A stretch of DNA of 42,178 bases from Saprospiraceae bacterium (GTDB taxonomy: Bacteria; Bacteroidota; Bacteroidia; Chitinophagales; Saprospiraceae), in contig JABARE010000028.1 in assembly GCA_019187365.1 (NCBI GenBank), positions 1 through 42,178 of the forward strand, given 5' to 3'. The notes beneath the pieces were generated by a model, which had not been told where the DNA came from, made no database searches, and was given only the letters and a program-made list of their open reading frames with translations. This document shows, piece after piece, positions 26,054 to 35,092 of this stretch. How positions within the stretch are numbered: the first letter of the stretch is position 1; every line of letters begins with the position of its first letter. A program made the translations under genes and the position numbers.

Positions 26054-26974
26054 TTACAGTTGGTCCAGCCATTTTTGAAGCGTAGCCTGGTCCATTGGGT
26101 CTATGGGCGACCCCTCCCCGTATTTGCGGAACCACGTCAGTTGACGTTTTGCATAGTTGCGCGTCTTTTGTTTGATCAGTGCGGTGGCTCCTTCCAGGTC
26201 AGTACGCCCTTCAAGGTAGTCAACCAGCTCGCGATATCCAACACTTTGCATACTCTGGCAGTTGCTATAGGGGAGTGCCCGTTTTACCTCATCGACCCAG
26301 CCTGCTTCGAGCATCTCGTCGACGCGCCGTTCAATTCGCTGGTACAACACATTGCGCTCTGGGAGCAGGCAGATGCCGCGGACAGAAAAGTTGCGGGGCA
26401 ACCGCGTTTTATTCAGTAAACTGCTTATGGGCCTGCCAATGGTGTAATACACTTCGAGAGCGCGGGTGACCCGCCGGGGGTTGAGCAAGTCGGCGCCATC
26501 CGCGTAGACGGGGTCACAAGCTTGCAACAGAGCGCTGCAGGCTTCCAGACCCTCTGTTGATAGAAGGTGCTGAATGCGCTGTCGGACGGCGGCATCTATG
26601 GGCGGAAGCTCATCCATACCTTGCAGCAACGCTCGCAGGTAAAGGCCGGTACCCCCGCACAAAATGATGCGCGGGTGTTCGGCAAACAACCGGGCAAGCC
26701 GTTCAAGCGCTTCAACTTCGTAGCGGCCTGCGCTGTAGGATTGGTCGATGGCCACATGATCGATGAAATGGTGATCTACCGCTTCGAGCATGTGGCGGGC
26801 GGGCTTGGCCGTGCCGATGTCGAGATCTTTGTAAATTTGCCGGCTGTCGGCCGACAGGATGGGGCAATTCCATTTCGAAGCCAGGGCAAATGCAAGATCA
26901 GTCTTACCACTGGCCGTAGGGCCGGATATGACGATGAGCTCACGCAATATATGAGATGGTTTGTTCAACAGCAA
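26054..26974 (-). CDS. miaA: tRNA dimethylallyltransferase MiaA
   Basis: MiaA adds a dimethylallyl group to N6 of A37 in tRNAs reading codons that begin with U. The 306-residue protein shows the P-loop GPTASGKT (18-25), the conserved SADSRQIYKDLDIGTAKP (substrate binding), HHFIDH, CGGTGLYLRALLQG, the NPRRVTRALEVYY segment and the final RNYAKRQLTWFRK. Length matches the family. The start is unusual: the best frame begins with TTG at 26974 (two further in-frame leucine codons follow), and no ATG is found before the P-loop. It is divergent from the acyltransferase gene, with just 22 bp between the two starts. Confidence 0.96.
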   Translation of the reverse strand: MLLNKPSHILRELIVISGPTASGKTDLAFALASKWNCPILSADSRQIYKDLDIGTAKPARHMLEAVDHHFIDHVAIDQSYSAGRYEVEALERLARLFAEHPRIILCGGTGLYLRALLQGMDELPPIDAAVRQRIQHLLSTEGLEACSALLQACDPVYADGADLLNPRRVTRALEVYYTIGRPISSLLNKTRLPRNFSVRGICLLPERNVLYQRIERRVDEMLEAGWVDEVKRALPYSNCQSMQSVGYRELVDYLEGRTDLEGATALIKQKTRNYAKRQLTWFRKYGEGSPIDPMDQATLQKWLDQL

Positions 26975-26996
26975 TGACTGCTAAGACAACGAGCAA

Positions 26997-28271
26997 GTGT
27001 TTTACAAAGTTTTAAGAATATGGACCAAATGGAGCCTGTTAATGTTCTACAGGCGCATATGGGTTTACGGCAACGCGCGCATTCCCCGCACCGGGGCGGT
27101 TCTGTTCATTGCAAACCATCCAAAGTCATTTATGGATGCCTCGCTGGTGGCCTGCTTTCAGCACCGAGTTCTGAATACCCTGATACGCGGGGACATGTTT
27201 GACAAGCGGTGGCTCCGGCCGCTACTTCGGGCCGTCCACCAGATCCCGATTTTTCGTCGCAAGGATGGATTTACAAACCTCAAAAAAAACAAGGGAACAT
27301 TTGATGCATGCTACCAGGTGTTCGCCCGCAAAGAAGCCTTGCTGATCTTTCCAGAAGCCAGCACGATGATGGTTCCCTACCTGCGTCCTCTGCAAAAGGG
27401 AGCTGCACGGCTGGCCATAGGCACACTCGAGGGAGAATTTTCAAAGGAACTTTGGGTCATCCCCACAGGGATATTCTACGCTGAACCCACGCGCAGCCGG
27501 AGCGATATCGCCATCCATTTTGGGGAGCCCGTTTCCGTAAGTGGATGGATGGAAGAAAACCGCAATTGTGACGATAAAATTGCAGCACTGACGGAGCATT
27601 TCCAGGAAGCTATGGAAAAATGTGTGGTGTCTGCCCGGCAGGAAGGGCACGATGTGCTTTTCTATCGCCTGCTGGGAATGCTGGAACCGGTGCTGCTCCC
27701 GTTTACTAGACCAGGCTTGATCCGGGAGGACATGCCATGGAAAACTTTGATGCACATCGCAGGAAACTTCAGCGCAATGGACCGGAATGAGCTGGACCAA
27801 CTGGAAGCTCAACTGGCCGCTGAGGGAGATCCCTTTGTCTGCGGGCGATCGCTGCAAATGGCGCTGTTCAGATCACCCCTTTTTCGCCTGGCCTTTCTTT
27901 GCGGTGCTTTGTTGACATTTGCCGGGTCTCTTGCTGCCATCGTCGTATATGGCCTTCCATTGCTGCTGGCGAGGGCCATTGCACGGAAGGCGATGAAGCA
28001 CGTCGAATTTTACGCGCCTGTGCGCCTGGCAGCCAGCATGATCTTCCACCTGGTGGTCACCCTGGCAATTGGTGCTTACATTGGGGTACTTATAGGATTC
28101 TGGGGCGCGCTGGTAGCCGTAGCGATGCTTCAGATGTCGCTGCTGTGCTGGTGTGCATTTGCCGATGTCTCAAAATACCTCCACTTCGCTTGCCGTCGGC
28201 AATTCATTCATCGCAGTTCCGCGCTGATCAGATTGCGGAACAGTCTGGCAGAGCGTTTTAGTAAAAATTGA
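26997..28271 (+). CDS. Lysophospholipid/glycerol acyltransferase (PlsC superfamily) with C-terminal membrane domain
   Basis: This 424-residue membrane protein has the glycerolipid acyltransferase domain in its first 230 residues: NHPKSFMD (His41, Asp47), IPIFRRKDG, and FPEAS (118-122) in the place of FPEGTRS. The spacing is H-x5-D and not the common H-x4-D, which occurs in the Gat1/Sct1-like branch. The C-terminal third carries several hydrophobic helices (about 295-370). It should transfer acyl chains to glycerol phosphate or lysophosphatidate in membrane lipid synthesis; the exact position is not readable. The start is probably GTG at 26997; ATG 27042 would cut 15 residues including part of the first helix. 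Stop at 28271 is followed by overlapping inverted repeats. Confidence 0.88.
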   Translation: MFYKVLRIWTKWSLLMFYRRIWVYGNARIPRTGAVLFIANHPKSFMDASLVACFQHRVLNTLIRGDMFDKRWLRPLLRAVHQIPIFRRKDGFTNLKKNKGTFDACYQVFARKEALLIFPEASTMMVPYLRPLQKGAARLAIGTLEGEFSKELWVIPTGIFYAEPTRSRSDIAIHFGEPVSVSGWMEENRNCDDKIAALTEHFQEAMEKCVVSARQEGHDVLFYRLLGMLEPVLLPFTRPGLIREDMPWKTLMHIAGNFSAMDRNELDQLEAQLAAEGDPFVCGRSLQMALFRSPLFRLAFLCGALLTFAGSLAAIVVYGLPLLLARAIARKAMKHVEFYAPVRLAASMIFHLVVTLAIGAYIGVLIGFWGALVAVAMLQMSLLCWCAFADVSKYLHFACRRQFIHRSSALIRLRNSLAERFSKN

Positions 28272-28496
28272 TACAATCATCATCACAGGAGGGTTGATAA
28301 ATCTTCGGTTTATTCAAAACCGACTTACCGGTTTGGTTAATTTTGACTAACAAATGCTAGTGTTAATGAATCTTGAGAGGTGGTGCTGAAATGAAGCTAA
28401 TTTATTCAAGCGCTTTATTTTGAATACCCTTCGAATCCCTTGTTCTGCCTTGAGCAGGAGGCAAACGCCGACCTCCCGACTGGAAGCCTTGTTTTG
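28272..28496. other. Convergent intergenic region with overlapping inverted repeats
   Basis: Three short segments, TCGGTTT (28305-28311), AAACCGA (28317-28323) and CGGTTT (28329-28334), allow two mutually exclusive hairpins because the middle segment can pair with either side. A TAATTTTG motif follows at 28338-28345. No ORF longer than about 11 codons lies here. Confidence 0.45.
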
Positions 28497-29657
28497 TCAG
28501 GAAGCTTTATAAAACTTGAGCACCGTTTCAGCAATGCGATGCTGTTGATCGTCGGTCAGGCGGGTGTGAAGGGGGATACGCAACAGAGAAGAGGCAAAGC
28601 GTTCGGTATTGGGCAGGGAAGGGGATGGGCTTCGGGATGCCCACAGCCGGCTGCGATGCAAGGCCCCGTAATGAAAAGCAGATTCAATGCCATGTACGGC
28701 AAGGTGCCGGATGAGCCGGTCGCGGCTTACTTCGTTGTCTGCGACGAGGTAATAATGCGATCCGTTTACTTCGGCCCATTGAGGCACTGAAGGGAGAGCA
28801 AACCATCCGTTGGCAGCACCAGGAGCTAACAGTTGTTCGTACTGTTGCCAAAGCGCCTTTCGCCTTTCCAGGGCCTGCGGCCATACTTCCAACTGAGCGG
28901 AAAGCGCTGCTGACTGGAGAGAAGACATGACATAGGATGAGCCGAGTTCCATCCATTCGTATCGCGGAACCTCGCCCTGGTAAAAAAACCTCCGGTTGGT
29001 TCCCTTCTCGTAAATGATGTCGGCGCGATCTTTCCATGCGGCATCGCGAACCAAAAGACATCCGCCCTCTCCACAGGAAAGAGCCTTGGTGTGGTGGAAC
29101 GACAGGGTACCAAAATCGCCCATGGTGCCGAGCGGTCGGCCCCTGTATCGGGAACCCATCGCGTGGGCGGCATCTTCAACCAGCAAGAGACCTTGCTCCC
29201 TGCAGAATGCAAGGATGGGATCCAGATCGACCGCAAGGCCTGCATAGTGCATGACGACGACGACCTTCGTGCGTTTGGTGACGAGCGGTGCAATCGTTGC
29301 GAGATCGACGCAAGGCCGCTCTGCAAGGCTGTCGGCAAACCGCAGGGCTTCCGTTCGCCAAAGGTATGCGCTTGCAGTGGTAGCAAAGGTATAAGCAGGA
29401 ACAATGACCTCGTCTGACGGAGCCAATTGCGACAGGAGACCTGACATCTCCAGTGCGTCGGTACAACTCGGCGTAAGGTAAACCGCTGCACTACCAAATT
29501 CTCCGGAAAACCAGTCAGAAAGCTTCGCTCGGGTCGCATTATCAGAAGCCAGCGAACCTGAATCCACCAATTGCCCCAGACGGGCAAGCAGTGAGGGGCT
29601 GATTGATTCTTCGTGAAGACGTATGGGGGCCTCGCTCTGGCCTGATGACTGCAGCAT
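28497..29657 (-). CDS. DegT/DnrJ/EryC1/StrS aminotransferase, WecE-like
   Basis: This is a PLP-dependent sugar aminotransferase of 386 residues. Landmarks are YLTPSCTDALEMSGLL, DEVIVPAYTFATTASAYLWR, the cofactor Asp162 in LVEDAAHAMGS, and the Schiff-base Lys191 in FHHTKALSCGEGG. The pattern and length fit dTDP-4-amino-4,6-dideoxygalactose transaminase (WecE/RffA), which makes an amino sugar for surface glycans; that assignment is by similarity of motifs only. The ATG at 29657 lies 6 nt after a TAGATTTG -7 element; a TTG at 29666 overlaps that element. It is divergent from a Wzx-like flippase with about 110 bp between, which suggests both serve one glycan pathway. Confidence 0.9.
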   Translation of the reverse strand: MLQSSGQSEAPIRLHEESISPSLLARLGQLVDSGSLASDNATRAKLSDWFSGEFGSAAVYLTPSCTDALEMSGLLSQLAPSDEVIVPAYTFATTASAYLWRTEALRFADSLAERPCVDLATIAPLVTKRTKVVVVMHYAGLAVDLDPILAFCREQGLLLVEDAAHAMGSRYRGRPLGTMGDFGTLSFHHTKALSCGEGGCLLVRDAAWKDRADIIYEKGTNRRFFYQGEVPRYEWMELGSSYVMSSLQSAALSAQLEVWPQALERRKALWQQYEQLLAPGAANGWFALPSVPQWAEVNGSHYYLVADNEVSRDRLIRHLAVHGIESAFHYGALHRSRLWASRSPSPSLPNTERFASSLLRIPLHTRLTDDQQHRIAETVLKFYKAS

Positions 29658-29663
29658 AAGGAT

Positions 29664-29671
29664 CAAATCTA
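29664..29671 (-). promoter_or_regulatory. TAnnTTTG -7 element of the WecE-like gene
   Basis: Minus-strand TAGATTTG lies 6 nt before ATG 29657. No TTG at -33. Divergent with the flippase promoter 43 bp away. Confidence 0.45.
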
Positions 29672-29714
29672 CGCACTCTGTCCGTTTGACCTCTTACCGG
29701 CATCACATCGAATG

Positions 29715-29722
29715 TATTTTTG
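29715..29722 (+). promoter_or_regulatory. TAnnTTTG -7 element of the flippase gene
   Basis: TATTTTTG, 44 nt before ATG 29767. A TTTG at 29685-29688 is 26 nt upstream, longer than the usual spacing. Confidence 0.5.
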
Positions 29723-29766
29723 CCGCAACATCAGGCGAGGTACCCTCAATACAACCTGACCGGACG

Positions 29767-31260
29767 ATGTCAACAGAAACGCGCGTGCGATCCAGGAGCT
29801 TCCGCGCCGCCTCCATTCAGGTGGTGGCTGCTGCGGTGGGAGCGTTCAGTACGCTGTTTGTCTATCCGGCAGACCTGGAACTCTACGGCATCTACGGCTT
29901 TCTGACCAATACGGCTTCACTGCTCGTGCCTTTTGTTTCGCTGGGCTTTGGCCACGTTCTGCTGCGATTCTACCCTTATTATCGCGATCCCGCCAGTCGC
30001 CATCACGGTTTTTTGGGACTGGTGGTTGCAGCGTATGGGATTGGCCTGGTTGCATTTGGCCTGCTCTTTTTCCTGCTTGGTTCGCGCTTCATGGATGGCG
30101 GTGCCGCCACCGACCCATCAATTACCCGCATTTTACCCTGGCTGCTGCCATTTACCACATGCCTGGTGCTCTATGAAATGGCTTCTCAATTCAGCATTAA
30201 CTTTGGAGAGATCCCAAGAATGGCTGCCACAGGCCTGGCGATGAAGATTGTCCTGCCCGCTCTATTCCTGGCAGCCATCGGCGGGTGGTATGCAACCGAT
30301 GCCTTTTTGACCTTCCTGATGGTTTTCTACCTGGGGGCGGTGTGCTGGCTGTTTTTTACTCTGGCACGCAGACATCCCCTGCTCATCGGCTTTTCCCGGA
30401 TGCTTTGGGACCGGGAGCACTTACCAGAAATTTTGCGGTACGCTGGTTTTGCCTTGCTGGGAGGTACAAGCGCAGTGCTCGCATTGAGAATCGATTCCTT
30501 TTTTGTCGGAACCATGGCAGGCGCTGAAGCGAGTGGAAAATACACCCTCGCCATGTTTATGTGCAACGTGGTTTTCATTCCAGCAACAGCCATTGCTGAT
30601 GGACTCAATCCCAAGGTGGCCTCGCATAGCCGGAATAGCAATGCGGAGGCCCTCGTCGCACTCTACCGGACGTCCTCAGACACGATGCTGCTGTCAACCC
30701 TATTGCTGTCGATGGGGCTGCTGCTCGCGTTTCCAGGATTGGCGGACGTTATGCCCAACAGCGAGGAGATCATGCGCATCCGGCCAGCGTTAGTTTGTCT
30801 GATCTTGGCGCGCATCGTCGATGCCGCGACGGGGGTTAACCATTACCTGCTTTCGTATTCCAGGTACTATCGCTTCGAACTGTTCCTGCTACTCGGCATG
30901 GCAGTCGCCAACATCGCTCTCAACCTCCTGCTGATCCCGGAATTCGGAATGGCCGGCGCTGCGCTGGCAACCCTGATATCGGTCAGTACATACAACCTGA
31001 TCAAAACGCTTATCGTCTATAAGCTTCTGGGAATGCACCCTTTCCGGCGCCGTACAGGCGGGATCATTCTTCTGGCGCTGGTGGTGTTTGGTTTATTTTA
31101 TGCAATCCAATTTCCAGGAATGCACGCCGGAATCGATTTCGTCATGGCGGGCCTGGCCGGTGTTTGTTTTGTTGGCATGTTGTGGGCATTGCGCCTGTCT
31201 CCCGAGTTCAACGAGCTTATGATTGAACAATGGGCTTCAATCAAAAGGCGCTTTTGTTGA
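29767..31260 (+). CDS. Polysaccharide flippase, Wzx/MOP superfamily
   Basis: This 497-residue integral membrane protein has about 12-14 hydrophobic helices in the repeated pattern of the MOP exporter superfamily (PF01943/PF13440-like). N-terminal RSFRAASIQVVAAAVGAFSTLFVYPADLELYGIYGF, with the aromatic-rich YGIYG, is typical of lipopolysaccharide and teichoic-acid type flippases. Proteins of this type move lipid-linked sugar repeats across the inner membrane. ATG 29767 lies after the promoter and just before the first helix; an in-frame start at 29623 would overlap the divergent gene. Its divergent neighbour is a WecE-like sugar aminotransferase, so a shared glycan is likely. Its stop is 18 bp from the convergent lptD stop. 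Confidence 0.9.
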   Translation: MSTETRVRSRSFRAASIQVVAAAVGAFSTLFVYPADLELYGIYGFLTNTASLLVPFVSLGFGHVLLRFYPYYRDPASRHHGFLGLVVAAYGIGLVAFGLLFFLLGSRFMDGGAATDPSITRILPWLLPFTTCLVLYEMASQFSINFGEIPRMAATGLAMKIVLPALFLAAIGGWYATDAFLTFLMVFYLGAVCWLFFTLARRHPLLIGFSRMLWDREHLPEILRYAGFALLGGTSAVLALRIDSFFVGTMAGAEASGKYTLAMFMCNVVFIPATAIADGLNPKVASHSRNSNAEALVALYRTSSDTMLLSTLLLSMGLLLAFPGLADVMPNSEEIMRIRPALVCLILARIVDAATGVNHYLLSYSRYYRFELFLLLGMAVANIALNLLLIPEFGMAGAALATLISVSTYNLIKTLIVYKLLGMHPFRRRTGGIILLALVVFGLFYAIQFPGMHAGIDFVMAGLAGVCFVGMLWALRLSPEFNELMIEQWASIKRRFC

Positions 31261-31278
31261 CGGATTAGACAACCTGCC

Positions 31279-33870
31279 TCAGCGCGTTGCTCCTGAAAAT
31301 GCCTGGTTGCTGGGAATGCGGATGAATTCGAGGCTGCCAGGTTTAACACCGAGATAGAAAGAATAGTACCCGAATTGTGGCGACCAGTCGAATCGCATGA
31401 CCCAGCAGTGCAGGTCGCGCTCCAGGCCCAGGGTAGGATATTGCACGCCCCCACCATCAAAATTGAAGCTGATGTTGTTGAGGTTGATCCTCCAGTTGCG
31501 TGTAAGAGACAGGCTTCCCCTAAGCCCGATGTTGTGCACGGTGCGCTCAAATACATCTTTGCCGTCGGCGCTTCGCGAATGCCTGAAATTGAGGATGTAC
31601 TGCAGGCTGAAATCGTAAAATAATTCGTGCAGTGAGGGAAGCCCTTCAGCGCTTTTATTGGCTGACTTGGCCCCGAACATACCAGCCAGTTGCCCCAGGG
31701 TCGCCGCTGCGTTGAAGTTGAGGTAACCAGAATTCAGGATGACCAGCTTCTTGTTTTCATGGATGGCAAATTCTTTGCTGCGCACTTCTTTCCCATCCAC
31801 GAACTTACGACCGTAAGGGTCAAGCTGAAATCCGTAATAAACAGTCAGAATTCCATTGAGAAAGCGGTTGCTGCCTCCACCGGTTATTGGGGAAAGCCGG
31901 AATGAATCTGCTGAGACCCTGTACTGCGCACTCAGGTTAAAGTTCTCGATCAGAGGAAGCTTGCGGAAACTCGAATCCTGCCTCCGGTAATACTTCATCT
32001 CGACGCGATTGAGCAGGTTGAAGGAAAGTGTAAAATTTTCTCCCGGCACACTTGGAAGACCAAACGGACTGTTGGCAAAGCGAAGGTATTCGCGGGTTTC
32101 GCTTTTCTCCGGCCGCAAATCCGTTTCGTAGGTCCTGAAATAGGAAAACGGAGACTGGTGGTAATCGGGAGAATAATTGAAGCTGATGCTGGGCGTGAGC
32201 TGGTGGCGGATCCCCCGGAACCACCCGCGGGAGGAGAGGATCTGACCAAAGAGCTGCGTGCTCATGGTGGCTGAAGCGCTTGCGGTGCGAAAAGAGGTGA
32301 TACTTCGCGAAAGGGTGGTATCGAGTTTGCCATAAATCAGGGTCGTATCGCCCGGCTTGGTGTAAACGGTATCGAGCAATCGGATGTTTTGGTCAAAAAA
32401 ACTGATCTCCTCCTTGTAAGAAATGACCGGCGTGATGCTCAGGTATTTCAATACCCGGAAATTGCTGTTGACTTCCAGTCCATGACGAAATCCGTAACGC
32501 AACTGGTCGAAGACCTGTTCACTAAACAACAAGGTATCGGTCGTGTTGACGCTGTTGCGGATCTGTGCTGAGTAAGTCGTCGCGATCCGGTCATACCACC
32601 GCTCTTTCTGAACGGCCCGGTTTCTCCTGCGGAAGGGATTTACGCTGCGCATCTGAAGGCTGAGCTCGGGAAGGGTCAGGTTAACCTCTCGGCTGATCAG
32701 GTTTTGAGAATGGAACATGGATGCAGACAACTTGAACGGACTATTGGGGATCTGGAGATTGTACGTCAGATTTGACCGCAACACGTTCTGTAGGGCCGTC
32801 TGGTAATTGCCGTACTGCAGTTTTGAAAATCCCCCGGTCTCTATCTCAACGCTGCCGCCAAAGCTGTGGTAAGGATGCGCACCGGATTCCTGGTTGTGCG
32901 ACCAACGAATGCTGATCGGACGATTGACGCTGGTCAGATAAGAGTTTGGAAGTTCCTGGATCCTGTTTTCGTACTGAAGACTGAAGTTGCCGTTGTATTT
33001 GTAGCGGGTTTTGTAATTGCCATTAACCGCCAGCCTGAACGACCCTTTAAAAAATATGTCGCCAAGAAACTTGAGGTCCAGGTTGTCACTCACCGGAAGA
33101 TAATAACCAACGTTCGTTAGTCCAAACCCCCGGTCGTCATAGGTGTATTCGCGGGGGAAGAGAATTCCTGCCCTGGCATTTTTTGAAATGGGAAAAAACC
33201 CAAAGGGAAGCCACAATGGCGTTGGGATGTCCTGGATCTGTACGTAAGACGGGCCAATGACCGCGAGCTTGTTGGGAATGATCTTTTGCCGTTTGCTGGC
33301 AATGCCGTAATGGGGGTGCTCTGCATCGCAGGTCGTCAGCAGTGCGTGTTGGTTAAAAATGATGTCGTCTGTGCCGCTGCCCTGCCCCGAAATGAATTTG
33401 GTCTGGCGGCCGTGAACGTATAGGTCGCCCTCCCGGGTGACGATCTCGTCAATGTACCCCTTGCGGGTGTTGAAGTTGTAGCGGATGCGCTGCGCCTTGA
33501 AAGTCTGCCGGCCATCGTTGAAATCGGGCACTTCGACGCGGCGCCCAAGACTGTCTGAAGCGGGCTCGGCAACCGCGATGTTGTTGCGCAGTTCGACGCG
33601 GATATAGCCCGCTCGGATCTCCATGGTCTGGTAACGAATGTAGGCTTCGCCGTACAAATGGATGACGCGGTCTCCATATTCAAAGCGAACCCGGTCGCGG
33701 GCTCCGTAATGCACGGGAACCTCAATGCTGTCCGGAGAAACGAAAAACAAAGCTGTATCGCGAAGGGTAAGCCCTCCGGCCGTGTCGGCACCAGGCACAG
33801 GAACCTGCGCCCATGGCCCGGAAGGGATAGCCAGACTACAAATAACAAAAAAAATGTATACTTTATTCAA
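31279..33870 (-). CDS. lptD: LPS assembly outer-membrane protein LptD
   Basis: LptD is the outer-membrane barrel that inserts lipopolysaccharide into the outer leaflet. The 863-residue protein is the Bacteroidota form. It has a signal peptide (YIFFVICSLAIPSGPWAQ), an OstA/LptA-like N-terminal domain (about 60-190: VIHLYGEAYIRYQTMEIRAGYIRVEL, KAQRIRYNFNTRKGYI), the conserved ASKRQKIIPNKLAVIGPSYVQIQDIPTPLWLPFGFFP stretch, and then a long beta-barrel with alternating aromatic strands to the C-terminus. Partner LptE is not seen here. The start appears to be TTG at 33870; no ATG gives a signal peptide. It is divergent from a cell-wall amidase gene across a 66-bp AT-rich spacer. Confidence 0.93.
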   Translation of the reverse strand: MNKVYIFFVICSLAIPSGPWAQVPVPGADTAGGLTLRDTALFFVSPDSIEVPVHYGARDRVRFEYGDRVIHLYGEAYIRYQTMEIRAGYIRVELRNNIAVAEPASDSLGRRVEVPDFNDGRQTFKAQRIRYNFNTRKGYIDEIVTREGDLYVHGRQTKFISGQGSGTDDIIFNQHALLTTCDAEHPHYGIASKRQKIIPNKLAVIGPSYVQIQDIPTPLWLPFGFFPISKNARAGILFPREYTYDDRGFGLTNVGYYLPVSDNLDLKFLGDIFFKGSFRLAVNGNYKTRYKYNGNFSLQYENRIQELPNSYLTSVNRPISIRWSHNQESGAHPYHSFGGSVEIETGGFSKLQYGNYQTALQNVLRSNLTYNLQIPNSPFKLSASMFHSQNLISREVNLTLPELSLQMRSVNPFRRRNRAVQKERWYDRIATTYSAQIRNSVNTTDTLLFSEQVFDQLRYGFRHGLEVNSNFRVLKYLSITPVISYKEEISFFDQNIRLLDTVYTKPGDTTLIYGKLDTTLSRSITSFRTASASATMSTQLFGQILSSRGWFRGIRHQLTPSISFNYSPDYHQSPFSYFRTYETDLRPEKSETREYLRFANSPFGLPSVPGENFTLSFNLLNRVEMKYYRRQDSSFRKLPLIENFNLSAQYRVSADSFRLSPITGGGSNRFLNGILTVYYGFQLDPYGRKFVDGKEVRSKEFAIHENKKLVILNSGYLNFNAAATLGQLAGMFGAKSANKSAEGLPSLHELFYDFSLQYILNFRHSRSADGKDVFERTVHNIGLRGSLSLTRNWRINLNNISFNFDGGGVQYPTLGLERDLHCWVMRFDWSPQFGYYSFYLGVKPGSLEFIRIPSNQAFSGATR

Positions 33871-33910
33871 ATATCTTTAATTAATTATACATTTTATTAT
33901 TTATAATATG

Positions 33911-33918
33911 TAAGTTTG
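33911..33918 (+). promoter_or_regulatory. TAnnTTTG -7 element of the amidase gene
   Basis: TAAGTTTG in an AT-rich divergent spacer, 18 nt before ATG 33937. No TTG at the -33 position. Confidence 0.5.
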
Positions 33919-33936
33919 TGTGGAATTTGGCTCAAA

Positions 33937-34995
33937 ATGCAAAACTACGACTCCTTCACAACGCGAACAATTGCGCGAAAAGTACGGCGTGCAGCGTTCT
34001 TTGCGGTCCTTTGCGGTACAGCGATTTCCGCATCCACCCAGACCACACCTGGCCAAACCGGCCTCGTCATCGTCATTGACCCCGGACACGGCGGCCGGGA
34101 CCCTGGTGCCGGAAATGCCCAGTGTTTTGAGAAAGAAGTCTGTCTGGAGGTGGCCCGCCTGCTGCGGGATCAACTGAACAGCCGCATGCCCGAAGTAAGG
34201 GTGGTCCTAACCCGCGAATCCGATGTGTTTGTACCACTGAAACAGCGCGCCGCACAGGCAAATGAAATCGGTGCAGACTGGTTCATTTCACTGCATTGCA
34301 ACGCACAGGCAGGTCATCCCCGGGCGGTCAGGGGGTCAGAGAGTTATGTCATGGGCCTTCACAAAACAAAAGAGAACCTCGAAGTCGCCCGGCGGGAAAA
34401 TCTTTCACTCCTCTACGAAGAAGGGCAGGAGGCCGGAAGCGACGATGCGCTGGAACGTATCCTGCTTCACCATCTGCAGGACCGAAATCTTCAGCGCAGC
34501 ATTGAATGCGCCAATGCCATCGAACGCGCCTTTTCGACCAATCATCCGGGTGGCAGCCGGGGCCCCAGGCAGGCTGGTTTTGTCGTGCTCCACCAGGCTG
34601 CTATGCCCGCAGTGCTCGTTGAAATGGGATACCTTACCCATCCTGACGATGCAGCACTCCTCTGTTCGACAGAAGGCCGGAGGAACGTGGCAACGTCAAT
34701 CGCCGAAGGGCTTGGGGCTTTGCTGGCAAATGCTCCTGTAAAGGCTTGTGCGAGCCAGACAGAGGGATCCGATGGGGCCATGTACTGCATTCAGCTTGCT
34801 GCCACGCGCAATGACCCAGGTGCTGATCCCCGTTGGCGGGGAGTGGAAGGATTGCAAATCGCTCGCGAAGACCAGCTTTACCGGGTTTTTGTGGGAAGCT
34901 ACACAGATCCCGGTCAAGCCAGACGAGATGCGTTTATGTGGGTTAAGCGGGGATTTTCAGACGCTTTTGTCGTTCCCATCCCAGGAACTGATTGA
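33937..34995 (+). CDS. N-acetylmuramoyl-L-alanine amidase with SPOR domain
   Basis: This 352-residue zinc amidase cleaves the lactyl-amide bond between MurNAc and the stem peptide during cell division. The signal peptide ends near SASTQ. The Amidase_3 domain has VIDPGHGGRDPG (zinc His51), a Glu near 65 in CFEKEVCLEVARLL, the second zinc His in FISLHCNAQ, and the catalytic Glu in AVLVEMGYLTHPDDAALL. The last 70 residues (YCIQLAAT, YRVFVGSYTDPGQARRDA) form a SPOR domain, which binds denuded glycan strands and targets the enzyme to the septum. ATG 33937 is the first ATG after the -7 element. A mce/mlaD gene follows 97 bp downstream. Confidence 0.93.
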   Translation: MQNYDSFTTRTIARKVRRAAFFAVLCGTAISASTQTTPGQTGLVIVIDPGHGGRDPGAGNAQCFEKEVCLEVARLLRDQLNSRMPEVRVVLTRESDVFVPLKQRAAQANEIGADWFISLHCNAQAGHPRAVRGSESYVMGLHKTKENLEVARRENLSLLYEEGQEAGSDDALERILLHHLQDRNLQRSIECANAIERAFSTNHPGGSRGPRQAGFVVLHQAAMPAVLVEMGYLTHPDDAALLCSTEGRRNVATSIAEGLGALLANAPVKACASQTEGSDGAMYCIQLAATRNDPGADPRWRGVEGLQIAREDQLYRVFVGSYTDPGQARRDAFMWVKRGFSDAFVVPIPGTD

Positions 34996-35092
34996 TCTGC
35001 AGTTTACAAGACCATGCCACCATGCAACATAGACCTTAGCGCATGTCGCCTATTTCCTATTTTTACGGCGTTTTTCACGAGATCCTACCGTT

